Shown: positions 1 through 7,669, numbered from the stretch's first letter. The stretch is DNA of 62,763 bases from an uncultured Bacteroidota bacterium (GCA_902784465.1 CACZUZ010000014.1:1-62763); one strand, 5' to 3'. Numbers and translations are program-made. Notes: generated by a model from the letters alone, not told the origin.

Positions 1-61
1 GATAATCTTGCCTTGCTTCTCATTGAAGCCGTCCTTACCCAGCTCCTTCAGGCGTTCCATC
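1..61. repeat. Terminal direct repeat, left copy (contig join)
   Basis: Bases 1-61 are identical to bases 62703-62763. Joining the two ends restores one uninterrupted reading frame on the minus strand, so the repeat is most simply the overlap left when a circular sequence was linearised. A genuine terminal repeat of a linear molecule is the alternative. Confidence 0.9.
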
Positions 62-198
62 GCTTTGTCCCAGGGGTACTCCTTGCCTCCGTCAATGGGA
101 TGCAGCTCCAGCGCAAAACGCTCATCGAGGGTTTCCACCATCACGCCCACGGCCTTGCCGTCGGCATCTTTCAAAATCGTTACAGGTTTCTGTTGCAT
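1..198 (-). CDS. Phage early protein, N-terminal part (continues across the contig join)
   Basis: This is the first 66 codons of a gene whose remainder lies at 62487-62702. Joined, they give a 137-residue protein with no recognisable family. It starts MQQKPVTILKDADGKAVGVM and contains a Lys/Glu-rich stretch followed by an acidic, aromatic-rich C-terminal half. The start at 196-198 is preceded by an AT-rich leader with the motif ACAGTATTAACCC, which also precedes the gene ending at 993. It belongs to the leftward early operon. The function is unknown. Confidence 0.75.
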   Translation of the reverse strand, partial: MQQKPVTILKDADGKAVGVMVETLDERFALELHPIDGGKEYPWDKAMERLKELGKDGFNEKQGKII

Positions 199-205
199 AA
201 TCATT

Positions 206-275
206 TAATTTATAGGGTTAATACTGTTGTCTCTTTCTTGGTGGATGCAGGCAGGTCTCCCCACCTGCACCCTGC
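206..275 (-). promoter_or_regulatory. Early-gene leader with hairpin shared with another phage gene
   Basis: Two elements lie upstream of the start at 198. The first is ACAGTATTAACCC (minus strand of 215-227), which recurs at 1199-1211 ahead of the gene 993-1181. The second is an inverted repeat whose arms, GCAGGGTGCAGGT and CCTGCATCCACCAAGA, recur with a different loop at 62402-62442 ahead of the gene starting at 62377. They may be ribosome-entry or operator elements common to early genes. The role is inferred. Confidence 0.45.
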
Positions 276-293
276 TACAATTCGCATTGAAGC

Positions 294-596
294 CTAGGAA
301 ATCTCTAACTGTGCCATCTGCAGGCTCTCCCACTGGTTCTTCACCCTCATCAGCTCGGTCTCTACCTCGATACATCCTTTGCGGTAGCGCTCGGCCTCTT
401 CGCGATTCGCGGCGCGGTATTCTTTGCGGAGTTCCTTCACCTTGTCCAGGTAATCCTTCTTGGCCTGTTAGGTCTCCAGTTCCAGCTTGTCTTTCATCTC
501 CTCGATGATGGAGATGTGTTTCATCTTGTTCTCGCCTTGGATGCGGCGCAGTTCCGTTTGCTTGTTGACGAATTCGTCGAATGTCATTTTTTCCAT
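294..596 (-). pseudogene. Small coiled-coil phage protein interrupted by an in-frame TAA
   Basis: Read from the ATG at 594-596, the frame gives MEKMTFDEFVNKQTEL and continues for 42 codons. It then meets TAA (468-470) and stays open after it for 57 further codons, Lys/Glu/Arg-rich and helical in character, to the stop at 294. Both halves have the same composition and lie in one frame, so this looks like one protein of about 100 residues split by a single C-to-T change (CAA to TAA). No internal ATG rescues the second half. A sequencing error or strain polymorphism is possible. Recoding is unlikely, because the other phage genes use TAA normally. Confidence 0.6.
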
Positions 597-608
597 TTTG
601 ATTTTGTT

Positions 609-902
609 TTATAGGTTTGTATAATAGTCGTTTCTCCATTGCCCCCTATAGGGATTCTTTTTTGTTCCTTCGCCTACAATCTCCGCTCTCCTTTGCCGCG
701 TCAGTCCGCTTGTCAGGTACTCCACCATCGGTCTCGGCTCGCGGCTTATCAGTTCCAGCATCATCTGCAGCTGCTCCTGTTGTGTCGGCTTGCGTGTCAG
801 CTTGTGCGTGTTGCAGAAATGGTCTTTCGTCTCTTTCAGCGTCTCCGCCATCAGCCTCACATGGTGCAGCACCAGCGCTTCGTCGTTCAGGTTCGTGGTC
901 AT
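609..902 (-). CDS. Hypothetical phage early protein (97 aa)
   Basis: The start is taken at MTTNLNDEALVLHHV (900-902), because the frame upstream of it is low in protein-like character and overlaps the preceding intergenic stretch. The protein is helical and charged, with HxxR- and KxTKD-type segments and a basic C-terminus. No family is recognised. It sits in the leftward early operon between two other small unknown genes. The function cannot be stated. Confidence 0.6.
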   Translation of the reverse strand: MTTNLNDEALVLHHVRLMAETLKETKDHFCNTHKLTRKPTQQEQLQMMLELISREPRPMVEYLTSGLTRQRRAEIVGEGTKKNPYRGQWRNDYYTNL

Positions 903-992
903 TGTATCTTGGATTGATAATGTGTTGGTTTTCCTAAAAATCGGCTGTCTCCCGACGGCCGACACACATACTAATGAGAAAAAAAATGTCCT

Positions 993-1181
993 CTATCTTG
1001 CAGCCTTCCATGCCTCATATCCGTGGTAGCATCTTTTCAGAGGCACTTCTATGTCGTTCTCGTTCATCCACCTCGTCATCGATGTCACGCTGTCGAAGCC
1101 TGTAAAGGTTCTTTCTCCACTTTTGTTGCACACCAGCGTCACTCTGCCGTTGGCGTTGTTGAAAATCACTGAATAAATCAT
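993..1181 (-). CDS. Hypothetical phage early protein (62 aa)
   Basis: Starts MIYSVIFNNANGRVTLV at 1179-1181. The longer upstream frame runs through the tRNA-like element and is rejected. The N-terminal half has alternating hydrophobic residues as in a small beta sheet, and the C-terminal half carries a helix with the segment SMTRWMNENDIEVPLKRC. It is preceded by the ACAGTATTAACCC leader shared with the gene starting at 198. The function is unknown. Confidence 0.6.
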   Translation of the reverse strand: MIYSVIFNNANGRVTLVCNKSGERTFTGFDSVTSMTRWMNENDIEVPLKRCYHGYEAWKAAR

Positions 1182-1296
1182 GGTACTTTGTTTTTTATGG
1201 GTTAATACTGTTTTTTCGTTTGCCGCTGCCCTCGGAGACCTGCGGAAAGCTCTTTCCGGGTGTCCCTCCTCGGTCGCGGACTTTCTTGTTTGCTGC

Positions 1297-1355
1297 TCCC
1301 CGGGGTGGACTCGAACCACCGACCCTTGCGTCTCTACCAACTGAGCTACCGGGGA
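1297..1355 (-). other. tRNA-like element lacking the anticodon arm
   Basis: On the minus strand the two acceptor strands TCCCCGG and CCGGGGA pair over 7 bp. They enclose a canonical D-arm (GCTCAGTTGGTAGAGA, three pairs) and a canonical T-arm (GGTGG, loop TTCGAGT, CCACC). Between the D and T arms there are only 10 nt instead of the usual 17-nt anticodon arm plus variable loop, so no anticodon can be formed. The 3' flank is GCA, not CCA. It lies between two early genes of the same orientation. It may be a deleted phage tRNA, a processing signal or a mimic. Confidence 0.6.
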
Positions 1356-1380
1356 AGCCCGTTCCTGAAAGGCTTTTTTT

Positions 1381-1614
1381 TTATTTTTCTTCCTCCCTTC
1401 CATCCTCTCCTAAATCTGCTACTGCCGCCACCAAGACCTCCTTCAATTCCGGTTGTTCTCTCGCCACATAGGCAAGAACTGCAGCAAGCTGTGTTCGTTT
1501 ACCTTCCATACAAAAGGAAAACTTTTTGTCGTCTGTCATGAGTACTATTGCAGATTCCAGGGCACCAACCTTGGCGTTCACCACGAATCGGCTAAGAATT
1601 TGCTTACTAATCAT
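1381..1614 (-). CDS. Hypothetical phage early protein (77 aa)
   Basis: Its ATG overlaps the last codons of the upstream gene (1607-1614), which indicates translational coupling within the early operon. The N-terminal part (FVVNAKVGALESAIVLMTD) is strand-rich. The middle reads TQLAAVLAYVARE and the tail is acidic. No family is recognised. The product could be a small regulatory or host-takeover protein, but nothing in the sequence decides this. Confidence 0.6.
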   Translation of the reverse strand: MISKQILSRFVVNAKVGALESAIVLMTDDKKFSFCMEGKRTQLAAVLAYVAREQPELKEVLVAAVADLGEDGREEEK

Positions 1615-1966
1615 TCCGCGCCTCCTTCCGTTCGCCCTTGGGGCATGACTGGCGGCTGTTGCAGCTTTCTTCGTCGCATTTGCAGCATGGAATACCCTTG
1701 CTGCAGTTCGGATAATTCACCAGGGTGCAGTCCGGGCAGAATGCCTTTTCCTCGCGCTGTTCCTTCGTCGATGCTTCGTCCGTGTCCGTCACCTCCTTCA
1801 TCAGCTTGCCGCCCAGCTCCTGGGCGCGGCGGCGTATCGACTCGGCGGTGTAGCCGCCGGTGGCGAAGGTCAGCGCGTTGTAGACGGTCTTCTCGCTCAC
1901 CGGGAACTCCTTCATCAGCTCTACCCGGATTTCGGGAGTGACCTTTATCATCTTTTCTGCTTCCAT
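1607..1966 (-). CDS. Early operon leader gene: putative HTH and Cys-rich zinc-binding regulator (119 aa)
   Basis: This is the first gene transcribed from the leftward promoter at 2022-2029, divergent to the repressor. Residues 8-50 (RVELMKEFPVSEKTVYNALT, then AESIRRRAQEL) look like a helix-turn-helix. The C-terminal 45 residues are Cys-rich with paired cysteines (CPDC, CCKC, ESCNSRQSC), consistent with a zinc-binding knuckle. By position it is equivalent to a Cro or early activator gene. That role is inferred from synteny and shape, not from a recognised family. Confidence 0.6.
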   Translation of the reverse strand: MEAEKMIKVTPEIRVELMKEFPVSEKTVYNALTFATGGYTAESIRRRAQELGGKLMKEVTDTDEASTKEQREEKAFCPDCTLVNYPNCSKGIPCCKCDEESCNSRQSCPKGERKEARND

Positions 1967-1999
1967 TACTTTTTATTTTTCCAATTCAGAAATATTTGC

Positions 2000-2007
2000 T
2001 ACTTTTG
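2000..2007 (+). promoter_or_regulatory. Rightward promoter of the repressor gene
   Basis: TACTTTTG fits the Bacteroidales minus-7 element TANNTTTG exactly. Transcription would start near 2014, leaving about 34 nt of leader before the ATG at 2048. No clear TTTG lies at the usual upstream spacing. It faces the leftward early promoter 15 bp away. Confidence 0.55.
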
Positions 2008-2021
2008 TAAAAATTACGGTG

Positions 2022-2029
2022 CAAAGATA
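2022..2029 (-). promoter_or_regulatory. Leftward early promoter
   Basis: The minus strand reads TATCTTTG, an exact TANNTTTG element, with a predicted start near 2015 and about 50 nt of leader before the ATG at 1966. Its core overlaps the start region of the repressor promoter, so the two transcripts run through each other's core. It lacks the TGTC upstream element found at the putative late promoters. Confidence 0.55.
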
Positions 2030-2047
2030 GTTTAAAATTTCGATATA

Positions 2048-2458
2048 ATGCAAGAAAATTCGTTAAAAATTTCGGAAATAAAAGGAAGATTTTTACAATT
2101 CCTTGAAAGTCAAAATATTTCCGTCTATAAATTTTCAACAAAAAGTGGTATTAGTAAGTCTCAATTTAGTGGAAAATCGCTCGAAAGTGAGTTGGGTGGA
2201 AGTCAAATTTCCGAAATTTTGACCCAATACCCCGACCTAAATTCCGACTGGTTGCTACTCGGTAGGGGTGGAATGTTGCGTTCCGCAACCCAGTCGGTGG
2301 GCAACATCACCCACTCGACAGCCGTGGGTGTCAATGTCAACGGCAACGACATCAACATCTCCAACAACACCCAGCAGCTCGTCGACACCATCGCCCGCCA
2401 GGCCGAGACTATCGCCCGCCAAGCAGCCATCATTGACCGCCTCACCACACCGCAATAA
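2048..2458 (+). CDS. Prophage repressor-like HTH protein (136 aa)
   Basis: The N-terminal 65 residues form an XRE-like helix-turn-helix (FLQFLESQNISVYKFSTKSG followed by SKSQFSG and a third helix), and the segment LNSDWLLLGRG is typical of Bacteroidetes phage repressors. A glycine/asparagine-rich linker follows, then a C-terminal repeat QLVDTIARQAETIARQAAII that should form a short coiled coil for oligomerisation. It is one of only four protein genes on the plus strand in the phage and lies opposite the early operon, as expected for the lysogeny repressor. It has no peptidase domain, so induction would not be by LexA-type self-cleavage. Confidence 0.75.
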   Translation: MQENSLKISEIKGRFLQFLESQNISVYKFSTKSGISKSQFSGKSLESELGGSQISEILTQYPDLNSDWLLLGRGGMLRSATQSVGNITHSTAVGVNVNGNDINISNNTQQLVDTIARQAETIARQAAIIDRLTTPQ

Positions 2459-2518
2459 AAAAGCCGCGCCCCTTCCGGAACACGGCCATCGCCACACAAA
2501 TGCCTTTTGCGATAGATG

Positions 2519-2767
2519 CTACACCTTGTCGACATCACCGGCGAATGCCAGCCCGCACCCTGGTATTCCTCGCATCTTGATTCCTCTCACACTCACCGTT
2601 GGGAATGTTCCTTCCGTTCCGTTTACACGGGCATCGGTGATGGTGATGTCAATTTCCGCTTCACCCTCCATGCGGATGTAGCTGTGCTTCTTTATCAGGT
2701 TCTCAGCATCCCTGATTCCTTTCGCAACCTGGTCGCAGGTGTCGGCAATTACTTCTCTTATATCCAT
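2519..2767 (-). CDS. Hypothetical small phage protein (82 aa)
   Basis: The start is chosen at MDIREVIADTCDQVAKGIRD, about 25 nt downstream of a TATATTTG element (2792-2799). A helical N-terminal half is followed by a strand-rich half ending GCGLAFAGDVDKV. It is convergent with the repressor gene and divergent from the membrane-protein gene at 2821, in the lysogeny region. No family is recognised. Confidence 0.5.
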   Translation of the reverse strand: MDIREVIADTCDQVAKGIRDAENLIKKHSYIRMEGEAEIDITITDARVNGTEGTFPTVSVRGIKMRGIPGCGLAFAGDVDKV

Positions 2768-2791
2768 AATTGTATGTATTAAAATTTTGTG

Positions 2792-2799
2792 CAAATATA
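2792..2799 (-). promoter_or_regulatory. Promoter core of the 82-aa gene
   Basis: The minus strand reads TATATTTG, an exact TANNTTTG core. The predicted start is near 2785, 18 nt before the ATG at 2767. Confidence 0.45.
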
Positions 2800-2820
2800 A
2801 ACCATCCATAAAAATCAATC

Positions 2821-3273
2821 ATGGACATTATTTCCATTATAGTCGCTATTCTTGCTGTAGTCGTCTCAGTATGTGCCGAATTAGGAGTTTACAGAGAACG
2901 CCGACGTTCAGAGGCATTCCGCAACGACTACGAGAAGCGCCTGTCTGAACTCCAGATACGGCAGCTTGAGCTTGAACAGGCAGATGCCGCATCTGCCAGA
3001 ATTGTCGTGGAGGCATTGCCGCACGTCGATAAGAAACTTCCGGGTTTTACCATTCGCAACGAGGGTTCCCACGCTGCCCAAGCACTTATGCTCTCCTCCT
3101 CTCCCAACCTTTCGTTGGTGCTTCCCGACGAATACCTGCCTTATCCAATTCTTGCGCCTGGTTGCCACTTCGATTTACACTACACCAACCATGGCCACCG
3201 CGTTGCACAGATTGAGATGACGTACACCGACGGCAATGGTCAACAACACCAAAATCTCACCCTGCAACTCTGA
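2821..3273 (+). CDS. Single-span membrane protein, possible lysogenic-conversion gene (150 aa)
   Basis: Residues 3-20 (IISIIVAILAVVVSVCAE) form one transmembrane helix. A charged coiled-coil stretch follows (RRRSEAFRNDYEKRLSELQI to about residue 60), then a soluble beta-rich domain (VVEALPHVDKKLPGFTIRNE onward) that resembles an immunoglobulin-like fold by strand pattern only. The gene lies between the repressor region and attR and is on the plus strand, the usual place for genes expressed in the lysogen, such as superinfection-exclusion proteins. That role is inferred from position and topology. Confidence 0.6.
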   Translation: MDIISIIVAILAVVVSVCAELGVYRERRRSEAFRNDYEKRLSELQIRQLELEQADAASARIVVEALPHVDKKLPGFTIRNEGSHAAQALMLSSSPNLSLVLPDEYLPYPILAPGCHFDLHYTNHGHRVAQIEMTYTDGNGQQHQNLTLQL

Positions 3274-3340
3274 CCGCGTTAGGGATGGCAGCACGTTACA
3301 AATTCAAGGTTTATGACCCAATCAGACGGTGTAACGCCCT
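3274..3340 (+). repeat. Intergenic element beginning GCGTTAGGGATGG, copy 1
   Basis: It starts just after the stop codon at 3273. It shares GCGTTAGGGATGG, AGCA, CGTTAC, AAGGTT and a terminal AACGCCC with the element at 46946-47016. The inner arms CGTTAC and GTAACG pair. In both places it closes a plus-strand unit, so it may be a 3' end structure. The family is not known to me. Confidence 0.5.
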
Positions 3341-3369
3341 AAAAAATAGTGTCATAAACGGGGTGCGTC

Positions 3370-3379
3370 TGTGACAGAT
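3370..3379. promoter_or_regulatory. Putative integrase arm-type site near attR
   Basis: TGTGACAGAT occurs here, 91 bp from the attR core, and again at 22731-22740, 43 bp from the attL core. Identical decamers flanking both att cores are what arm-binding sites of a tyrosine integrase look like. Confidence 0.45.
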
Positions 3380-3469
3380 TCGCGCCAAAAAATCACGTTT
3401 TTAACCAATTTTTGAAAAATAAAACACTGAAAACCAACAATTAATAACCCAGCCTACCGGCATACACCA

Positions 3470-3500
3470 TCGCGGGTTCGAGCCCCGTTTGTCGCTCAAA
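3470..3500. other. attR core
   Basis: A 31-bp identity with the 3' end of tRNA-Gly (22658-22688), covering the T-arm, acceptor strand and CA tail. To its left is phage DNA without the tRNA 5' half. To its right is the terminator and host gene expected downstream of the intact tRNA. Confidence 0.85.
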
Positions 3501-3524
3501 GAACTGTCAAACAGTTCTTTTTTT
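3499..3524 (+). terminator. Rho-independent terminator, originally of tRNA-Gly
   Basis: The arms GAACTGT and ACAGTTC are followed by a run of T. It was separated from its tRNA by prophage insertion. It also lies just beyond the stop of the convergent gene at 3526. Confidence 0.7.
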
Positions 3525-3525
3525 A

Positions 3526-4164
3526 TTACATTCCGTTGTCGCGGGAACCGAGGCTGACACCGAGGCCTGCGAAGAAGGAACTCCCCTCCCACGCCTTGGA
3601 AATGGACTGCTTGTCGGCAAGACTGAAATCGTCACGGTCGATGAGTCCTATGTTGTAACCCACGAAGAGACGCACCCTGTAGAACTGTATGCCGGCACCG
3701 ACGGTGCCGCCCATATCGAAATGAAGGTCGGCCTGCCTGTCGACACTGCCGAAATCGGAGAGGAACGACAGCGCCACATTGAACACGGGGCCTACAAAGA
3801 TGAAAACATCGGCGTTGGGACCCAACGAGAACTCGTAGTCGAACAGGCTCGGTATCTTCAACATAAAGGAAGAGGTGGTAAATTCATTCGTCGTGTCGGT
3901 AAGTGCATCCTTTATCTGACCATAACCCGCAAAGACACCTGTGGTGATGCCGATTTTGCCGATAAGAGGCACGCTCTGGGTCAGGCCCAGGAAACCACCC
4001 TTGAGCCAGGCTTTCTCCTGACTGAGACTGTCGAGAATACCGTTTTGATAGTTGAAAGTGTGCTGCTGGGTGAGAAAACCGGCGGCGATGCCGGTCTGTG
4101 CCGAAACACGGCCTACAGTTGAAAGGGCAGCAAAAAGAATTAAAATTGATAATACTCTTTTCAT
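3526..4164 (-). CDS. Outer-membrane beta-barrel protein (212 aa)
   Basis: The start is chosen at MKRVLSILILFAALSTVGRV, which opens a signal peptide ending at SAQ. The longer upstream frame is not protein-like. The mature part has alternating hydrophobic strands with aromatic girdles and ends in a glycine-rich strand (FFAGLGVSLGSRDNGM), in the manner of Bacteroidota PorT or OmpA-like small barrels. A TATATTTG promoter core lies about 70 bp upstream. It is a host gene, transcribed toward attR. The ligand or role is unknown. Confidence 0.7.
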   Translation of the reverse strand: MKRVLSILILFAALSTVGRVSAQTGIAAGFLTQQHTFNYQNGILDSLSQEKAWLKGGFLGLTQSVPLIGKIGITTGVFAGYGQIKDALTDTTNEFTTSSFMLKIPSLFDYEFSLGPNADVFIFVGPVFNVALSFLSDFGSVDRQADLHFDMGGTVGAGIQFYRVRLFVGYNIGLIDRDDFSLADKQSISKAWEGSSFFAGLGVSLGSRDNGM

Positions 4165-4231
4165 AGGATAGTTATTAATCTTCAACAATTTGCAAAGAAA
4201 ACAGACAGCTGTAAGCCTCCGTTTCACATTG

Positions 4232-4239
4232 CAAATATA
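4232..4239 (-). promoter_or_regulatory. Promoter core of the outer-membrane protein gene
   Basis: The minus strand reads TATATTTG, matching TANNTTTG. It leaves a leader of about 60 nt before the ATG at 4164. Confidence 0.5.
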
Positions 4240-4452
4240 AGAAAAATCGGCAACAGAAGCAGGTTTTCGCTGTTTTTTCGACAACCAAAGAGCTTCATTT
4301 TCTGAGATTGGATGCCATTGCGAGAGTGTTTTCGAAAGCGAAAGGACGATTTTAATAATTATTAACAAAGTTCACAGCATTAAACCACAACATTTTAACA
4401 AAAATCAAAGCACATAAGGTGAAAAACCTCATTATAATCGGAAAAAACAATG

Positions 4453-4460
4453 TATTTTTG
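4453..4460 (+). promoter_or_regulatory. Promoter core of rpsO
   Basis: TATTTTTG matches TANNTTTG and lies about 64 bp before the rpsO start codon, in an AT-rich intergenic stretch. Confidence 0.55.
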
Positions 4461-4523
4461 CAACCGATTTAAAAAAAGGAAAATCAAAAAATAGTTTTTA
4501 ACTTTAATATATAAACAGCACCC

Positions 4524-4793
4524 ATGTATCTGACAAAAGAAAAGAAAGAAGAAATCTTCGCCGAATACGGCAAGAATAGCAATGACACCGGCTCCGCCGA
4601 GGCACAGATTGCATTGTTCACCTATCGCATCCAGCACCTCACCGAGCTGATGAAGAAAAACAAGAAAGACCAGGTCTCCGAGCGCGCCCTCGTGGGTCTC
4701 GTCGGCAAACGTCGCCGTATGCTCGACTATCTGAAAGACAACGACATCGAGCGTTATCGTGCAGTTGTCAAGAAACTCGGTCTCCGTAAATAA
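4524..4793 (+). CDS. rpsO: Small ribosomal subunit protein uS15
   Basis: The 89 residues are the standard length of uS15. The hallmark segments are NDTGSAEAQIALFTYRIQHL near residue 20 (16S rRNA contact), LVGKRRRMLDYLK near residue 60 and the C-terminal ERYRAVVKKLGLRK. The protein binds 16S rRNA early in 30S assembly and forms the B4 bridge to the 50S subunit. It is followed by a strong terminator and then pnp, the rpsO-pnp pairing common in bacteria, here with a separate promoter for pnp. Confidence 0.97.
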   Translation: MYLTKEKKEEIFAEYGKNSNDTGSAEAQIALFTYRIQHLTELMKKNKKDQVSERALVGLVGKRRRMLDYLKDNDIERYRAVVKKLGLRK

Positions 4794-4859
4794 AAGCTTT
4801 TTCAGGCACAGCACCGCTGTCGCAAAGAGTATCAAAAGTTTTTTTTACATCAGAGAAAA

Positions 4860-4900
4860 AAAACAGTTGGGGGTTGCCTTGAGCGACCCCCAACTGTTTT
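4860..4900. terminator. Terminator after rpsO
   Basis: A 15-bp perfect stem (AAAACAGTTGGGGGT and its complement) with an 11-nt loop, with A and T runs on both sides, so it may act on both strands. Confidence 0.85.
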
Positions 4901-5025
4901 ATTCCCCACACTTGTACATCCCACGCACTAATCAGCTCTACGCGAGCCACAGGCTCTTGTACCACTAGTACACATTATTCTGTTAACGGCAAAATCTTTT
5001 TTTTCAGCAAATCAGAAAAAGGTAG

Positions 5026-5033
5026 TATATTTG
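5026..5033 (+). promoter_or_regulatory. Promoter core of pnp
   Basis: TATATTTG matches TANNTTTG. The leader of about 118 nt before the ATG at 5158 holds the arms CTCGGGGAC and GTCCCCGAG (5106-5127), a perfect hairpin that could serve in autoregulation. Confidence 0.5.
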
Positions 5034-5157
5034 CATTTCTTTTTTGCCGGTCTTTTGCTGCCCGACGATGGAGATAGGATTTTGAATATTAACACATTTA
5101 TAGGTCTCGGGGACGGTCCCCGAGGCTGCGGTAAAATAAATAGAAAACAAATAAAAA

Positions 5158-7431
5158 ATGAACATTATCACTAAAAAGTTCGACCTCGGCGACGGCCGCA
5201 TGATCGAAATCGAGACCGGCAAGCTGGCCAAACAGGCCGACGGCTCCGCCGTGGTTCGCATGAACGACACAATGCTCTTAGCCACTGTGTGCTCGAAGAA
5301 AGAGGTGGGCGAGAACGTGGACTTCATGCCCCTGACAGTTGACTATCAAGAAAAATACGCCGCCATGGGACGCTTCCCCGGCGGTTTTTTCAAGCGTGAG
5401 GCCCGCCCCAGCGAGCATGAAATACTCATCGCCCGACTCGTCGACCGCGCCCTGCGTCCTCTTTTCCCCGACAACTTCCATGCCGAAGTGCAGGTGAGCA
5501 TCACCCTCATCAGCGGCGACAAGAACACCATGCCCGACCAGTTGGCAGCCCTCGCTGCCGCCTCCGCCCTGGCCGTGAGCGACATCCCCTTTGGCGGTCC
5601 TGTCAGCGAGGTGCGCGTCAGCTACCTCGACGGCAAGTATGTCATCAACACCCCCATGCAGGACATCGACCGCGCCGACCTCGACCTTATCGTCGCCGCC
5701 ACCGCCGACAACATCATGATGGTGGAGGGCGAGATGAAGGAGGTCAGCGAGGATATCATGCTCGGTGCCCTCAAGGCCGCCCATGAGGCCATCAAGATAC
5801 AGTGCCACGTACTCGACGAGCTCACCGTCGAAGCCGGCAAGACCGAGAAACGCGAGTACTGCCACGAAATCAACGACGAGGAGCTGCGCCAGCGCCTCCA
5901 CGACGCCGTCTACCAGAAGTGCTACGACTTCAGCAAGCAGGGCATCGCCAACAAGCACATGCGCGAAGAGGGCTTCGAGGCTATCAAGCAGGAATTTATC
6001 GACGCCAACTATACAGAGGAGACCCTCACCGACGACATCAAGTTCATGATTGACCGCTACTACCACGACACCGAGCGCGAGGCCATGCGCGACATGGTTC
6101 TCGCTGAGCGTACCCGTCTCGACGGCCGCCAGCTCGACGAGATACGTCCCCTCTGGAGCGAGGTCGACTACCTGCCTTCCGCCCACGGCAGCGCCATCTT
6201 CACCCGTGGTGAGACCCAGTCGCTCAGCACCTGCACCCTCGGCACCAAGCTCGACGAGCAGGTCATCGACGGCGCCGTCATCGAAGGCACACGCAAGTTC
6301 CTCCTCCACTACAACTTCCCTGGCTTCGCCACGGGCGAGGTGAAACGTGCCGGCAGCACCAGCCGCCGCGAGGTGGGTCACGGCCATCTGGCTTGGCGTG
6401 CCCTCAAGGAGGTCCTCCCCTCGTCAGAGGAATGCCCCTACACCATCCGCGTCGTCAGCGACATCCTCGAGAGCAACGGTTCCTCGTCGATGGCCACCGT
6501 ATGCGCCGGATGCATGGCGCTGATGGATGCCGGTGTCAAGATACGCAAGCCGGTTGCCGGCATCGCCATGGGCCTCATCAGCAAGGGCGACAAATGGGCC
6601 GTCCTCTCCGACATCCTCGGCGATGAAGACCACCTCGGCGACATGGACTTCAAGGTCTGCGGCACCCGCGACGGCATCACCGCCTGCCAGATGGACATCA
6701 AGGTCGACGGACTGAGCTACGACGTGCTGGCCAAGGCCCTCGAACAGGCCCGCCAGGGTCGTCTCCACATCCTCGACCACATCCAGCAGACCATCCCCGA
6801 GCCGCGCGCCGACTACAAGGACTTCGTGCCCCGTATCGAGCAAATCAAGATACCCAAAGACTTCATCGGTGCCGTCATCGGCAAGGGTGGCGAAATCATC
6901 CAGAAAATCCAGGCCGAGACCAACACCATCATCAACATCGAAGAGGAAGGCGAATTCGGCATTGTCGACGTCGCTTCCGCCAACAAGGAGGACATCGCCG
7001 CCGCCATCAAGTGGATTAAGGACATCTGCACCGTCCCCGAGGTGGGCGATGTTTACGACGCCAAGGTCGTCTCGATTGTCGAGTTCGGCGCTTTCATGGA
7101 GTTCCTGCCTGGCAAGGAGGGCTTGATGCACATCAGCGAGTACCAGTGGGGGCGCACAGAGACCCTCGAAGGCCTCATCAAGGAGGGCGACGAGTTCCAG
7201 GTGAAGGTCATCGCCTTCGACGACAAGAGCGGCAAGATCAAGCTAAGCCGCAAGGCCCTCCTGCCCAAGCCCGAAGGCTACGAGGAGGAGAAGCCTGCCC
7301 GCGGTCCTCGCCGCGAAGGCGGTAACGGTGGCCCGCGCCGCGAAGGCGGCGACCGTGGCCATGGCCGTCGCGAGGGCAATGGCGGTGGCGATCGCCGTGG
7401 CCCCGGCAACGGTGGCGGCCGCCGTCGCTAA
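5158..7431 (+). CDS. pnp: Polyribonucleotide nucleotidyltransferase (PNPase)
   Basis: This phosphorolytic 3'-to-5' exoribonuclease is part of the RNA degradation machinery. The 757 residues carry two RNase PH-like domains: the first about 10-230, and the second about 310-550 with the core [14 protein letters not shown] and the catalytic-site segment [16 protein letters not shown] domain near 565-620 ([20 protein letters not shown]) and an S1 domain near 630-695 ([20 protein letters not shown]) follow. The last 50 residues are an Arg/Gly-rich tail (repeats of RREGG), an extension that should add RNA binding. A terminator follows directly. Confidence 0.97.
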   Translation: MNIITKKFDLGDGRMIEIETGKLAKQADGSAVVRMNDTMLLATVCSKKEVGENVDFMPLTVDYQEKYAAMGRFPGGFFKREARPSEHEILIARLVDRALRPLFPDNFHAEVQVSITLISGDKNTMPDQLAALAAASALAVSDIPFGGPVSEVRVSYLDGKYVINTPMQDIDRADLDLIVAATADNIMMVEGEMKEVSEDIMLGALKAAHEAIKIQCHVLDELTVEAGKTEKREYCHEINDEELRQRLHDAVYQKCYDFSKQGIANKHMREEGFEAIKQEFIDANYTEETLTDDIKFMIDRYYHDTEREAMRDMVLAERTRLDGRQLDEIRPLWSEVDYLPSAHGSAIFTRGETQSLSTCTLGTKLDEQVIDGAVIEGTRKFLLHYNFPGFATGEVKRAGSTSRREVGHGHLAWRALKEVLPSSEECPYTIRVVSDILESNGSSSMATVCAGCMALMDAGVKIRKPVAGIAMGLISKGDKWAVLSDILGDEDHLGDMDFKVCGTRDGITACQMDIKVDGLSYDVLAKALEQARQGRLHILDHIQQTIPEPRADYKDFVPRIEQIKIPKDFIGAVIGKGGEIIQKIQAETNTIINIEEEGEFGIVDVASANKEDIAAAIKWIKDICTVPEVGDVYDAKVVSIVEFGAFMEFLPGKEGLMHISEYQWGRTETLEGLIKEGDEFQVKVIAFDDKSGKIKLSRKALLPKPEGYEEEKPARGPRREGGNGGPRREGGDRGHGRREGNGGGDRRGPGNGGGRRR

Positions 7432-7459
7432 TCTCCCGACACAAATAAAAATAATAACG

Positions 7460-7491
7460 AAAAAGAGGATGCCCGCAGGCATCCTCTTTTT
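7460..7491 (+). terminator. Terminator after pnp
   Basis: A 14-bp perfect stem, AAAAAGAGGATGCC and its complement, closed by the loop CGCA and followed by T. Confidence 0.85.
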
Positions 7492-7669
7492 GTGTAGACC
7501 AGAAAATAAAGAACACATTATTGGCGAAATGATTTCGTCGTTGTCAACCGCAATAATTTCTACACATTGCTGTCGTAGGATAGCGATGGGGAATACATCG
7601 GAAATCCATCGAAAAAAAATGAAAATTAATGTTTTTTTGCCTATCTGTGTTTATTACGGGAAATTTGTG

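Noticed and set aside
468-470. Stop-codon reassignment in the phage (as in some crAss-like phages)
   Set aside because: Only one gene shows an in-frame stop, and many genes here end in TAA, TAG or TGA normally.
205-639. 144-residue minus-strand frame
   Set aside because: It is an Arg-rich frame overlapping the better gene frame (594-596 start), which has protein-like sequence apart from its TAA.
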